DNA from: Prochlorococcus marinus str. MIT 0918
Lineage (GTDB): Bacteria; Cyanobacteriota; Cyanobacteriia; PCC-6307; Cyanobiaceae
Assembly: GCF_027359415.1 (NCBI RefSeq)
Contig: NZ_CP114780.1
Coordinates: 558,001-622,000, forward strand
Direction: 5' to 3'
Length of the DNA stretch: 64,000 bases
In this document: positions 47,279-56,244 of the stretch, piece after piece
How the letters are laid out: every line of letters begins with the position of its first letter
Position numbering within the stretch: the first letter of the stretch is position 1
The notes under the pieces: generated by a model
Seen by the model: only the letters and a program-made list of their open reading frames with translations
What the model was told of the DNA's origin: nothing
Database searches by the model: none
Translations under genes and position numbers: made by a program

Positions 47279-47416
47279 TTAAAAAGAAGTAGAGTCAAAG
47301 AAACCTTTAGATGATAAGAACCAAATTATAAATAAAACCGGCCCTAAAGAAAATATTAGTAAGAGAATCTTCTGAGCTCCTGTACTAATTTCATTTTGTC
47401 TTTTTAATTGACCCAT
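47279..47416 (-). CDS. Tiny single-span membrane protein
   Basis: A 45-residue frame (MGQLKRQNEISTGAQKILLL...) with a helix (residues ~16-35) and end FFDSTSF. It converges on the SGNH gene. A 24-nt gap separates it from the DUF2939 gene upstream on the same strand. Not recognised. Confidence 0.5.
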   Translation of the reverse strand: MGQLKRQNEISTGAQKILLLIFSLGPVLFIIWFLSSKGFFDSTSF

Positions 47417-47440
47417 AAAATTAAAGAAATCCTAAATATA

Positions 47441-48049
47441 TTATTTTACCTCATTCTTTATTTGCATCGGCAAATCAATTCGATGTAACTTCCAAGTTGT
47501 AATTTTAGACCTTTTCCAAAAAGCAACTATAGGTTCACTATAATTTGGCATCTTACTACTTAAAATAAATGTATTTACTGAATTATAATGCAAATTAATT
47601 TTAGGCTCATTATTTTTTTTCTGATCGTTATCTGAAACAGGAGTACTTATTCCTTCTTGGTTAATAGTCGAAATTTTACCCTTGGTTAATAACAGTTCTA
47701 ATCCGGAAGGAGTAATTGTGGCTTCTACTGTTGCATCAACAATTTTTTCGAGAATTGGATTAATAAAAAGCATACTAAGTTCACCTAAGGCTGATCCAGA
47801 GACTTGTTTCTGAGCTCCTGATATAGCCTTCTGAAGAAGTTGATCTTTTAAACTTCTCCTTACTGAAATAAAATCAATATATTTGCTAGCTTTGTTCGAA
47901 TCTTTTGCTTCAATAGCAGATTTAAAACCCAAAATTGAGAAGTAAGGAGTTAAATAAATATAAGTTATAAGCATTAAACATAAAGATGCAGCATAAGAAT
48001 AAATTTTTTTCTTTCTTAAAAAGTTAACATTCATAGGAACCTTCTCCAA
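47441..48049 (-). CDS. DUF2939 family protein
   Basis: A 202-residue protein with an N-terminal membrane anchor (residues ~18-36) and the DUF2939 pattern: TPYFSILGFKSAIEAKD, YIDFISVRRSLKDQLL and a C-terminal WKRSKITTWKLHRIDLP. DUF2939 proteins are periplasmic and of unknown function. An internal ATG (residue 6) could be the actual start. The 270 nt upstream hold no gene. Confidence 0.75.
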   Translation of the reverse strand: MEKVPMNVNFLRKKKIYSYAASLCLMLITYIYLTPYFSILGFKSAIEAKDSNKASKYIDFISVRRSLKDQLLQKAISGAQKQVSGSALGELSMLFINPILEKIVDATVEATITPSGLELLLTKGKISTINQEGISTPVSDNDQKKNNEPKINLHYNSVNTFILSSKMPNYSEPIVAFWKRSKITTWKLHRIDLPMQIKNEVK

Positions 48050-48319
48050 ACGAGATATACTGTTGATTAACTAAATCAATAGCTTGTTTAAAATAATATC
48101 ATCATTTTTAACAAAAATTTTACGCTGCCATTAAAAATATTAAACCAAAAAACCTTAATATATTGGATAATTGAAACTCACAGATATTCTTATAAAAGAA
48201 ATTTTCTATAAGTTTTATTTACTTAAGAAGGTAAAGCTTATTTAAAATATATAATCTAGTGATGTAATATACTGAAGTTAAAATCTATAGGATAATTAAT
48301 ATCAGAAACTATTATTATG

Positions 48320-48553
48320 TTATTTCTTATTAGAAGAATTACCATTAGAAAAAGGTTTGGTCTCTTTTATATATTGTGATAAAGAACGTGTCAAACGATC
48401 TCTTAAAAACCTATTATTTTTAAATACGGTGTTCTTTATAGGATACAAAAATTGATTGAGTTTGCTTTTAATTCCATCATCTAAGACATTACTAATTAGT
48501 AACCAGGCATACCAGGTACTTATACACAATAAAACAACTCCTATAAAAAACAT
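48320..48553 (-). CDS. Small single-span membrane protein
   Basis: A 77-residue frame with an N-terminal helix (FIGVVLLCISTWYAWLLI) and a basic cytoplasm-like tail ending NGNSSNKK. Not recognised, but a clean frame with a plausible topology. Confidence 0.5.
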   Translation of the reverse strand: MFFIGVVLLCISTWYAWLLISNVLDDGIKSKLNQFLYPIKNTVFKNNRFLRDRLTRSLSQYIKETKPFSNGNSSNKK

Positions 48554-48792
48554 AGTTGTTAAAGGTTAATGAATCTAACTTGCTTTAATTAAGTATAACC
48601 TAATAAATGAATATTGATAGCTATTTGAGGTTTCTTAGTGAAGTAGGGTGAAAATCCTAATATGGACAAGTTGCCTAGTTTTATCATTATTAGCTTGTTT
48701 AAAAGTTTTAGGCTGAAATAATATCAACCTCATCTCACATCTATTTTCAATAGGAGCTCAAATAAGAAATCAAAGGTGCTACCTCGATTAAT

Positions 48793-49017
48793 TTACAAAT
48801 CATTTGCTTCCTTAAATAATGCGTCTTTCTCGTAAGACAAAGTTTCTAGTTTTTTTAGCTCTACTGGGTCAAAATGTTTTATAAGAGTCTGAGTGAAAGA
48901 GAATATTTCCTCATCAGGAATCCCGTTATCCCTCAATTCTGCAAGTACACTTGAAATAATCTGGTAGGCATCATTCATTAATTCAACTTGATGGTCACTA
49001 GCGAGAAACTTGTTCAT
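48793..49017 (-). CDS. Small acidic helical protein
   Basis: A 74-residue soluble frame. It has ordered helical segments (DAYQIISSVLAELRDNGIPD, EEIFSFTQTLIKHFDP, ELKKLETL) and normal codon choice. Size and composition fit a conserved picocyanobacterial hypothetical protein. Confidence 0.55.
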   Translation of the reverse strand: MNKFLASDHQVELMNDAYQIISSVLAELRDNGIPDEEIFSFTQTLIKHFDPVELKKLETLSYEKDALFKEANDL

Positions 49018-49890
49018 TTTAATTCTTGCACTTCAAACAATATAGAAGTCATTTGATACAAGAAGTAGTTGAGTCATTTAATCCGCACTTAAATAACTAA
49101 GATTCAAGGGTAAAAAACGAGATTTTTAAACCTAAATATATCTAAGGTTTTATCTTTAAAACATTTTTCTCGTCTCTTCTTTGAGTTATAACCTCACATT
49201 TTCAAGTCTACTATTTAAGCTTAGAGACGTATGAAGGACTAATCTCTTTTGTTAATTGATAATATGGCTTGAGACCAGACTGAAGTAAGCTTACTGTTTT
49301 AAATATGCTTAATTAATCGATTCTAATCCTGCATATCTCTTCTTATCCAAAAAGCACTATTGGAATCAGTTGTAATTGAGAACCTTTAAACTGAACTTTT
49401 AAAGAAATACGCTAACTTTAAGAAATGTCTAACAAATACAGCGTTTCTCCACTAAATTGTCTACTTTTGTATGTTCTAGCTGCTGCGTTGGTCGTTCCGA
49501 GAAAAGAACTAATAATTTGCTTACTAAAATAACTGATCAAGCAATGCATTGATTTAGAAACTTTACATAGCCATAAAAGTAAAGTGCATTAATGGCAAAC
49601 ATAATCTCTTAACATTAACAAATCTGAAGAGAAGTTTATCCTGTAGAAAAAATTTCTAAAAAATTAGATCTTTAGTTAATTAAAAGAACGTCAGAGGGTT
49701 ATTATGACTGAAAGATAAAATTATCAAATTTTCAACCATAAGCATGATGAAACAGTAGAAATACTTATAAAAAACTAAGAATAAAAGAATATTCCTGTTT
49801 TTTTTATTACTTTAAATTAAGAGTCATAAAAAAGTCTAAAAGCATCCATTATTCATCTAATACTTCGATTATTTATAAATCAGAATACAT
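49018..49890. other. Long AT-rich gap with one doubtful micro-frame
   Basis: About 870 nt without a supported gene apart from a 35-residue frame at 49425-49532. Several stop-rich A/T stretches and no strong terminator are seen. A small RNA could lie here but no known sRNA motif was recognised. Confidence 0.45.
49425..49532 (+). CDS. Possible micro-protein (35 residues)
   Basis: Frame MSNKYSVSPLNCLLLYVLAA... with a hydrophobic centre and end ICLLK. It lies in a gene-poor gap and is only weakly supported. Confidence 0.25.
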   Translation: MSNKYSVSPLNCLLLYVLAAALVVPRKELIICLLK

Positions 49891-50124
49891 ATGAAGTCCA
49901 TGAATTATTCACTCAAACTTCTTTTATACGTCGCTGGCTGGATTATTGCATGGTATCTCTTCAGTTCAATAATAAATTCTGGCTTAATTATTACTCATGT
50001 ATATCTAGCAGGAAGTAAAGGCATGGCAATTACCTTTTTTATTACAGGAATAGTTTCAATAGCTGGAGGTTACTCTTTATACAATGAAACTTTCTCAACT
50101 GAGATTAATAATAAATCTAATTAA
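49891..50124 (+). CDS. Small two-span membrane protein
   Basis: A 77-residue frame with two helices (residues ~9-30 and ~42-64: AITFFITGIVSIAGGYSLY) and a short polar end. Not recognised. No neighbour on the same transcript. Confidence 0.5.
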   Translation: MKSMNYSLKLLLYVAGWIIAWYLFSSIINSGLIITHVYLAGSKGMAITFFITGIVSIAGGYSLYNETFSTEINNKSN

Positions 50125-50410
50125 AAATGGCCTCGAGAATGCCAAGTTTTAGACATTTATCTCTATATACCTCATATATCAATAACATCTAAAAAATAAT
50201 TTCTATATTGATAGGCCTAATTACTCCATAACAAATACCAAGGTATAAACACCAGAGTTAAAACACTCCAGCGTAAAGACTGATTTACAGACTTAAGTTT
50301 TCTACGCTAAAGAAAAGGTAGGCCTTTCATTAAAAGAACAAGCCCTAGCTAATGCAATCACTATTGAGCCTAGAGATAGCTCAATTCAATTGAACTCAGG
50401 AGGTTTTGCA

Positions 50411-50614
50411 ATGGACAATGATCAATTTGATTACAAAGAGAGTCATGCAGGCTATAGAGTACGAAAAAGATTAGAAATCCATAGAAGAATAACTATTTTA
50501 AAACATAAACGAATTTGTATAGAACGTGAATTAAAAGCAATAGATAACGCTTTAAAATCACTTGCTCATCAAATAGAAAGAGACTCAGCATATGAAAGTC
50601 TTTCAGTATATTGA
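50411..50614 (+). CDS. Small highly charged helical protein
   Basis: A 67-residue soluble protein, helical and basic (ESHAGYRVRKRLEIHRRI, ILKHKRICIERELKAIDNAL). The start is the ATG at 50411, preceded by a strong Shine-Dalgarno aggagg at 50399-50404; the longer TTG start at 50390 was rejected. Such a strong ribosome site is unusual in this genome and suggests a well-translated protein. Function unknown. Confidence 0.6.
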   Translation: MDNDQFDYKESHAGYRVRKRLEIHRRITILKHKRICIERELKAIDNALKSLAHQIERDSAYESLSVY

Positions 50615-50633
50615 AAGAAAATTCAACCAAGCC

Positions 50634-51182
50634 TCAATCTAAGCCTATAATTTGACATTTAAGTACAGCCAAGGCTTCATTAGGTAGTTTGAGAAAAGAA
50701 TCCAAAATCCAATTATTTGTTCTTTCAATCATTGCTATACCTACAAGTGTAGTTTGTTTATCTTTTTGAAGGACCTGACCAGAAACGTCAAACAAGCGAC
50801 TTTTCACTCTTCGAGTTCCCAGAATTGTATTGATAATTAAATTAGGAAATTTAATTAAACGACAAATACTAAACTCGAAGCTTGCGTTAAAATCAAATAT
50901 CACTTCACCTGTTTGAAAATCTATAGTTCCTTCAAGCTTATTCATAAACATCTTTATCTGTAGCCCTGGGGGGAGAGGCATTCCTAAAAACTTGGTGGTC
51001 TTCGAATTAAGTGGTGGAATAGAAAATGTCTCTGAATCAAATTTATAATGTAGATTATTTTTAGTATTTGACGAAAGCAAGTTAGCCTCTCCTCCCCCCC
51101 CACGAGCGTCATATAGAAATATTGGATATGAACCTATAGCTAATTGGCATTCTGTTTGACTTTTTAATAGAATTGATTTCAT
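50634..51182 (-). CDS. Conserved cyanobacterial-type protein, unknown function
   Basis: A 182-residue soluble protein. Notable parts are YDARGGGGEANLL, the beta-rich KLEGTIDFQTGEVIFDFNASFEFSI (quoted in part) and WILDSFLKLPNEALAVLKC. The predicted mix of strands and short helices suggests a lipocalin- or START-like ligand fold, but I cannot name a family. It converges on the small helical protein. Confidence 0.6.
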   Translation of the reverse strand: MKSILLKSQTECQLAIGSYPIFLYDARGGGGEANLLSSNTKNNLHYKFDSETFSIPPLNSKTTKFLGMPLPPGLQIKMFMNKLEGTIDFQTGEVIFDFNASFEFSICRLIKFPNLIINTILGTRRVKSRLFDVSGQVLQKDKQTTLVGIAMIERTNNWILDSFLKLPNEALAVLKCQIIGLD

Positions 51183-51337
51183 TACTAACTGGCGTTGTAT
51201 TTTCTATAGTTAATAAGATTTAAGGCCTTACAGTTAAATCTAACTAAAAATTTTAAAGTAATGTTTAAATCGCAAACCTTTTCTTTTAAGTTGGTGCTTT
51301 TTTAAATTATCAAGTAATTATAAATATACCTTATTTA

Positions 51338-52057
51338 TTAAATCGCAGCCTTCGCCATTGACTTACCAGCTGCTACATAAGGGCTAATTACTACACTTGC
51401 TCCTGCTAATTTCAACTTACTTGAAGCCTCCTCACTTTCAGCTCTCACAATAATTCGACAGTTTGGGTTAATCCCTTTTGCACTAAGCAAAACATAAAGG
51501 TTAGAGGCATCTGTTGGTAGAACTACAACAAGGCTTCGGCAATTAGATATACCAGCAGACAATAAAGTTTCATCAAGGGTTGCATCTGCTTGCAAAACCA
51601 CAAGCCCATTTTTTTCTGCTTTATCCTTGCTTAATGAATCTATTTCAACAATTAATGTTGGGATGCTATCAGAAAGGAGTTGATTTGCAATTTCTTGACC
51701 TATGCGGCCATATCCGCAAATAATAACGTGATTTTCCATTCTTCTTAGCATGCGGCGAAATCTTAGCGCCTTCATTCTGAAAAAGTATCCTGACTCTCTA
51801 AGAGCAACAAAACGTTGAAGAGTTAATTGAATAACAACAACTCCACCACCAATTATTAACAATGTAATTATTCGTCCTGCTTCACTAAGTGGCTCTACTT
51901 CTCCAAACCCTATTGTAGTGATGGTAATGAGAACCATCCAAAGGCAATCACTCCAATCCCAACCTTCGGTAACTCGATATCCAATTGCTCCTAAGAGGAA
52001 CACAAGTCCTATTAATAAAATTGGTAATAACCATGGTTTTAGAAAATCTTTAATCAT
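51338..52057 (-). CDS. Two-span potassium channel with RCK/TrkA-N domain
   Basis: A 239-residue channel. Two membrane helices flank a pore loop TITTIGFGEVEPLSEAG (selectivity filter TIGFGE). A cytoplasmic RCK domain follows, with the Rossmann motif VIICGYGRIGQEIANQ and the segment IVRAESEEASSKLKLAGA. It lacks the second, C-terminal regulatory RCK_C domain, so gating may differ from typical KefC or Kch proteins. Ion selectivity is inferred from the GFG filter. Confidence 0.85.
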   Translation of the reverse strand: MIKDFLKPWLLPILLIGLVFLLGAIGYRVTEGWDWSDCLWMVLITITTIGFGEVEPLSEAGRIITLLIIGGGVVVIQLTLQRFVALRESGYFFRMKALRFRRMLRRMENHVIICGYGRIGQEIANQLLSDSIPTLIVEIDSLSKDKAEKNGLVVLQADATLDETLLSAGISNCRSLVVVLPTDASNLYVLLSAKGINPNCRIIVRAESEEASSKLKLAGASVVISPYVAAGKSMAKAAI

Positions 52058-52335
52058 TAGATCTTCAGAAATTATTTACAAGAGATGGATTCATTTATAT
52101 AAGAATAATAATCTGAGTTACCTTTAAAAAACATGAGCATTATTTATTAATGTTATTTTGAGTAGCTCTATTTGAAGCAACTTTGAAACTAACTAGGATT
52201 TATAAGTAAAAGCTTTAAATCTCTTTATGGTAAAGTTTTAGAGCATTTAGCTGATTGATTAGAAAATTAAATATCTAAACTATGATGGTGGAATATATTT
52301 TTAGTCAATGCTTCCGTGATTTTTATTCAAAATAT

Positions 52336-52488
52336 TCAATCCTTAGGAATAAAAGCTTCTTCTGAAGAAAGTTTGTTATTAGCCTTATTAGCCTTACGAA
52401 TAATCTTTTGAGCTTCTTCTCTAGAAAGGCAATTTTCTGCCTTTGCTTGAAGTTTTAAAAGTTTTGAGTGTTGCTTAGCTGGATTCAT
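52336..52488 (-). CDS. Small basic helical protein
   Basis: A 50-residue frame: MNPAKQHSKLLKLQAKAENC, then SREEAQKIIRKANKANNK and an acidic end. Regular helix-forming pattern; looks real. No family recognised. The 280 nt upstream to the channel gene contain no other frame. Confidence 0.5.
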   Translation of the reverse strand: MNPAKQHSKLLKLQAKAENCLSREEAQKIIRKANKANNKLSSEEAFIPKD

Positions 52489-52566
52489 TGAATGGATTTT
52501 TGAATATGTATGTTGAAGCTTATTTAAAACATCTTCTAAGGTCTGATCGACTTAATTCGTTTTATT

Positions 52567-52695
52567 ATGATGTTTAAAAAAAATTATATCAAAATTTTTA
52601 CTACTGTCACTATCCTGAGTGACAGTTTGTTATTGGGACAATTCGTTTCTTTATATCCCAACCAGAATCTCACTTTTTTTAATCCTTCAAGCTAA
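52567..52695 (+). CDS. Possible 42-residue exported peptide
   Basis: Frame with a basic start MMFKKNYIKIF, a hydrophobic stretch and no obvious mature domain. A perfect 9-bp inverted repeat lies inside the frame, which weakens the case for coding. Confidence 0.25.
   Translation: MMFKKNYIKIFTTVTILSDSLLLGQFVSLYPNQNLTFFNPSS
52603..52626. repeat. Perfect inverted repeat (9-bp stem, 6-base loop)
   Basis: actgtcact / agtgacagt around atcctg. It could be an RNA hairpin or a protein-binding palindrome; it overlaps a doubtful small frame. Confidence 0.85.
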
Positions 52696-53198
52696 CATCA
52701 TAGAGACTTAAAAATAAAACAGTATTTTGAAGGGAGTTGGAAATCCGTTTAAGAGTTAAGTTAGGCATCATTTCAATACTTTATAAGAAAGCTATTAAAC
52801 TTGTAATAAAACCATCTTCCAAGCTGAGATTCAATTGCTAGTCTGCTAGTTCCAAATCTTCAAAAGCTTTTATATGAAAAGAGTTATTATTTTTTAGATA
52901 TATCAACTTTTCATGATGGGCAAATACTCCCTTAGAGCATCCTACCTTAAGTCAGTTAGGGCTCTAGAATGCTAAGTTTTAATTAAAAACGTCATTGCAA
53001 GTATACAATTAAACGCTTATAGCAGATAGGGGGACGTCTATTCAGATCTTTATTGGGAAAAGAGAATAAAGCTAGATCAATTTCTTAAGAAAATTTAAAT
53101 AGAAAAATATATCAAATCACATTCACCATAAATAACAACTATCATTAAGATAAAAATGCAATTTTATTACTTTAAGTAATTTTCATCTCTATGAATTC
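52696..53198. other. 500-nt gap before the peroxiredoxin gene
   Basis: Holds no frame I can support. The stretch includes AT-rich runs and the likely promoter of the peroxiredoxin gene. Confidence 0.45.
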
Positions 53199-53654
53199 AT
53201 GGCTTTAAAAATAGGTGACGAAATACCCGATTTCTCATTACTTGACCAATCGGGACAGTGTAGAAGTAAAAAAGATTTCAAAGGGAAGCCTTTAATACTT
53301 TTTTTCTATCCTAAAGACGACACTCCTGGATGCACTGTTGAGGCTTGTGGCTTTCGTGATAAGTATGATTTGTTTAAAATCCTTGGAGCTAGAGTCTGTG
53401 GTATTAGCAATGGGAATGAAGAAAGTCATTTAAAATTCGCTTTAAAAAATAAACTTCAATACCCTTTACTTTGTGATAAAGATAATATACTAAGAAAGTT
53501 ATTTGGTGTACCTAAATTCCTAGGATTATTAGATGGAAGAGTAACTTATGTTATAGACTCTAAAGGAATAATTCGTCATATTTTTGAAGATCTTATTAAC
53601 GGTCCTGCTCATATCAAAGAAGCTATAAGTGTCTTAAAAGACTTTCAAAATTAA
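53199..53654 (+). CDS. Peroxiredoxin (PrxQ/Bcp type)
   Basis: A 151-residue thiol peroxidase. The peroxidatic Cys45 and resolving Cys50 are in PKDDTPGCTVEACGFRD, typical of atypical two-Cys PrxQ. GISNGNEESHLKFALKNKLQ and VTYVIDSKGIIRHIF complete the thioredoxin fold. It removes hydrogen and organic peroxides, with electrons from thioredoxin. Length normal. Confidence 0.95.
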   Translation: MALKIGDEIPDFSLLDQSGQCRSKKDFKGKPLILFFYPKDDTPGCTVEACGFRDKYDLFKILGARVCGISNGNEESHLKFALKNKLQYPLLCDKDNILRKLFGVPKFLGLLDGRVTYVIDSKGIIRHIFEDLINGPAHIKEAISVLKDFQN

Positions 53655-53892
53655 ACATTATAATTTTACTATATTCATTAGTTAATTTGAATATAGTAAA
53701 TATTTAGAATAAACTTTTCTCAACGTCGTTAGACTCCCATTGAAAACTCAATAATGTATTAAAAAATTTTTATTATTCTGCCTAAAAGGACTCAATTTAT
53801 ATTTACTATCCAAACGATTTTAACTACAAATTATTGTTTTTAAAGAAAGTTGACCTTATATTTAATTAATATCTTGAATATTTCAACTCGCA

Positions 53893-54891
53893 ATGGAAGC
53901 ACTATGTTCTCTTGATGATAAAAACATCCTGGTAACAGGTGGTGCTGGTTTTATAGGAAGTCACCTTATAGATTTAATTGTCAAGCAAGAAAATCCAAAG
54001 AAAGTAGTAGTAGCATCAAATTTTTTTCTTGGCAGGTTAGCGAATTTATCAGAAGCAAAAGAATCATTTCCAGATTTAATCATTGAAAGGTGTGATGTTG
54101 GTGATTTCGAAGAAATTAATGAGGTGATATTGAATCACTCTATAGATATTGTTTTTAATTTAGCCACCATACCTCTTATTTCATCCTTAACAAAACCCGA
54201 GTGGTCACTAAAGAAAAATTTAGACATGACGATTAATATTTGTAAGCTATTACGCGAAGAAAAGTTTGCATCTCTAATCCAATATTCATCCTCAGAAGCA
54301 TTAGGAACTGTTAGGAAACTTCCAATGGGAAATGATCACCCTAGTTTCCCAGAAACTCCATATGCTGCTTCAAAATTAGCCACAGATCACATAGCACTTT
54401 CTTATTTCAACACCTTTGGGTGTGATGTTGCTGTAATAAGACCATTTAATCAATACGGTCCGAGACAAAATGCACATAAATTTGCAGCGTTAATACCAAT
54501 ATTAATTAAGAAAATGCGCAAAGATGAAGATATATTTATTTCTGGCGATGGCCTTCAAACAAGAGATTTTATCTTTGTAAAAGATACAGTTAAAGCAACA
54601 TTAGAATTATTTAAACATCCTCAAACCCGAGGTAAAATAATTCATATTGGCAGTGGGAAAGAAATAAGTGTTTTGTCAGTTGTTAAAAAAGTTGCTTCAT
54701 TAATGAATTACACAAAAGAGTTTAAGTTTATCGAAAAGAGAAAAGGAGATGTTAGAAGACATTGTGCTGATATTAGTGAAGCTAATCAACTTATTAATTG
54801 GACACCTCAAACTAATTTCAATGAAGGCATAAAAGAGACTGTTGAATGGTATAAATCACATCCAGAGGCTTTTCAAGCAAGCATTTTATAA
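53893..54891 (+). CDS. Extended SDR, nucleotide-sugar epimerase/dehydratase-like
   Basis: A 332-residue NAD-dependent extended SDR. Cofactor site VTGGAGFIGSHLIDLI, catalytic YAASK, a YSSSEALG loop and RPFNQYGPRQNAHKFAALIP for the sugar pocket. It is close to UDP-sugar 4-epimerase, GDP-mannose dehydratase and uronate decarboxylase relatives; the substrate cannot be decided. It may feed polysaccharide for the envelope operon at 40-47 kb, but this is speculation. It is not part of an operon. Confidence 0.85.
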   Translation: MEALCSLDDKNILVTGGAGFIGSHLIDLIVKQENPKKVVVASNFFLGRLANLSEAKESFPDLIIERCDVGDFEEINEVILNHSIDIVFNLATIPLISSLTKPEWSLKKNLDMTINICKLLREEKFASLIQYSSSEALGTVRKLPMGNDHPSFPETPYAASKLATDHIALSYFNTFGCDVAVIRPFNQYGPRQNAHKFAALIPILIKKMRKDEDIFISGDGLQTRDFIFVKDTVKATLELFKHPQTRGKIIHIGSGKEISVLSVVKKVASLMNYTKEFKFIEKRKGDVRRHCADISEANQLINWTPQTNFNEGIKETVEWYKSHPEAFQASIL

Positions 54892-55308
54892 ACTTAATTA
54901 TTTATTAATTGCATTTAAAATTAGGCTGCAAATGAAGGTAAAAAGTAAAATCTGGGAAAAAAATTCCATAAAAGATTATCTTTTAAACCAACTGGTTAAA
55001 TATTAACTAGGATCCGCATTACATTTAGCTCTATATAAAATTTCAATCTAGTTTCTAGGGCATACCTAAATTAGGTCAGTTAGACAAATATTAGAACAGT
55101 ATGGAAAAAATAGTAATCTATTTATCATCGTTAGTAATTCCAATATTTATTTCTGGTTGTTTTTTAAGCTCTTCATTGATTTTTTAGAGGAAGCAAATTA
55201 TTAAAAAAATTCATACTAACACATATTTTAAACCGCTAGCTAGAAATATGTCCTTATAATGAGTCTTAGATTTTATCTATTAATGAAATACAGACACACT
55301 GAACTAAG
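54892..55308. other. Gap with a doubtful 28-residue lipobox-like frame
   Basis: About 415 nt without a secure gene. A frame at 55101-55187 (ATG to TAG) contains VIPIFISGC, which looks like a lipobox, but is only 28 codons long. Low support. Confidence 0.3.
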
Positions 55309-55995
55309 CTAAAGTTTATAGCGGATACCAACAGAAAAAATGGTTCTTTTAATAGGTTGAGTAGTCCATCCATTAATAACTGTCTCTTCTAAATTTCTGT
55401 ATGTAACTTCACCAAAGGTTTCTATTTTTTTGTTAAAAGGATAAGAGATTCCACCTTTAAATTGATAAGCCAAACCTGAAGACAAATCTTCTTTACCACG
55501 ACAGGCACAATTAGTATCCATAAGTGAAATTCCCAACCCAGCTCCAATGTATGGTGTCATTTTAGTAAATTCTATGTTTCCAAAAAAGTAGCTGCTATTT
55601 ATAAATAAGGAATGAATTGATGCATATGAGACAAGAGGAGTCGCCGAATTTTCAGTGTTTATATGAATTGAATCTAATTGATAGGATAATTCGCTCCTGA
55701 GATAATCATTGTATTTATATCCAATACCCATCTCTCCAGAAAAGCCACTAGTTATATCATCTTTATACCTCCTTCCTGAAGAATGCTGATAAACATAAGT
55801 GTCTTCCGATGGGAAAAGAACGCCTGAGCTAAACGTTAAATAGAACCCATGATCCTCTACTTCAATCATCTCAACATATCCATCTCCCTTTCTAATCTTG
55901 AACTCGACCTCTTCGGAAAGCACTTCAGAAGCTGAATTGAATAAAAGAGATCCTGCAACTATTGCTCCTTTGATTAACTTAAAAAGCATTTTCAT
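55309..55995 (-). CDS. Outer-membrane beta-barrel protein (OmpA-like/porin family)
   Basis: A 228-residue exported beta-barrel. A signal peptide (residues ~1-27, LFKLIKGAIVAGSLLFNSAS) precedes alternating strands such as GFYLTFSSGVLFP, GFSGEMGIGYKYNDYLRSEL, MTPYIGAGLGISLMD and the terminal FSVGIRYKL with a hydrophobic final residue. It resembles OmpW/Opa-type small barrels. The substrate or role is unknown. The upstream region carries four CTAG-initiated 9-bp repeats. Confidence 0.8.
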   Translation of the reverse strand: MKMLFKLIKGAIVAGSLLFNSASEVLSEEVEFKIRKGDGYVEMIEVEDHGFYLTFSSGVLFPSEDTYVYQHSSGRRYKDDITSGFSGEMGIGYKYNDYLRSELSYQLDSIHINTENSATPLVSYASIHSLFINSSYFFGNIEFTKMTPYIGAGLGISLMDTNCACRGKEDLSSGLAYQFKGGISYPFNKKIETFGEVTYRNLEETVINGWTTQPIKRTIFSVGIRYKL

Positions 55996-56033
55996 AAAAG
56001 CGATTCCTAGAACAAGGGGGTGTATAGATAATA

Positions 56034-56069
56034 CTAGATTAGCTAGATCGTCTAGCCAGTCTAGGTGTT
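56034..56069 (-). repeat. Four tandem 9-bp iterons (CTAGnnnnn)
   Basis: CTAG occurs at 56034, 56043, 56052 and 56061, exactly every nine bases, with a fifth at 56007. The array lies 39-74 nt upstream of the outer-membrane protein start. It could be a repeated operator or a protein-binding array. CTAG is usually rare in bacterial DNA. Confidence 0.7.
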
Positions 56070-56244
56070 TTAATGAGAACCGAGAAGTTGCTTGAAATGA
56101 TGAAAGGGTAATAGCAAGCGCAACTAATTAAAAGTATCTAAACAACAGTGAAAAACTTCGCGATAAGAAGATTAAAATAATTTAAAATTAAAATGCTTAA
56201 AATATAAGAATAAGCCTAGGTTCCTTCTAAAGAAATGATATTGA

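Noticed and set aside
56007-56010. Fifth CTAG near the iterons
   Set aside because: It is 27 bases before the next one (three periods) but the intervening nine-mers lack CTAG, so it was left out of the array.
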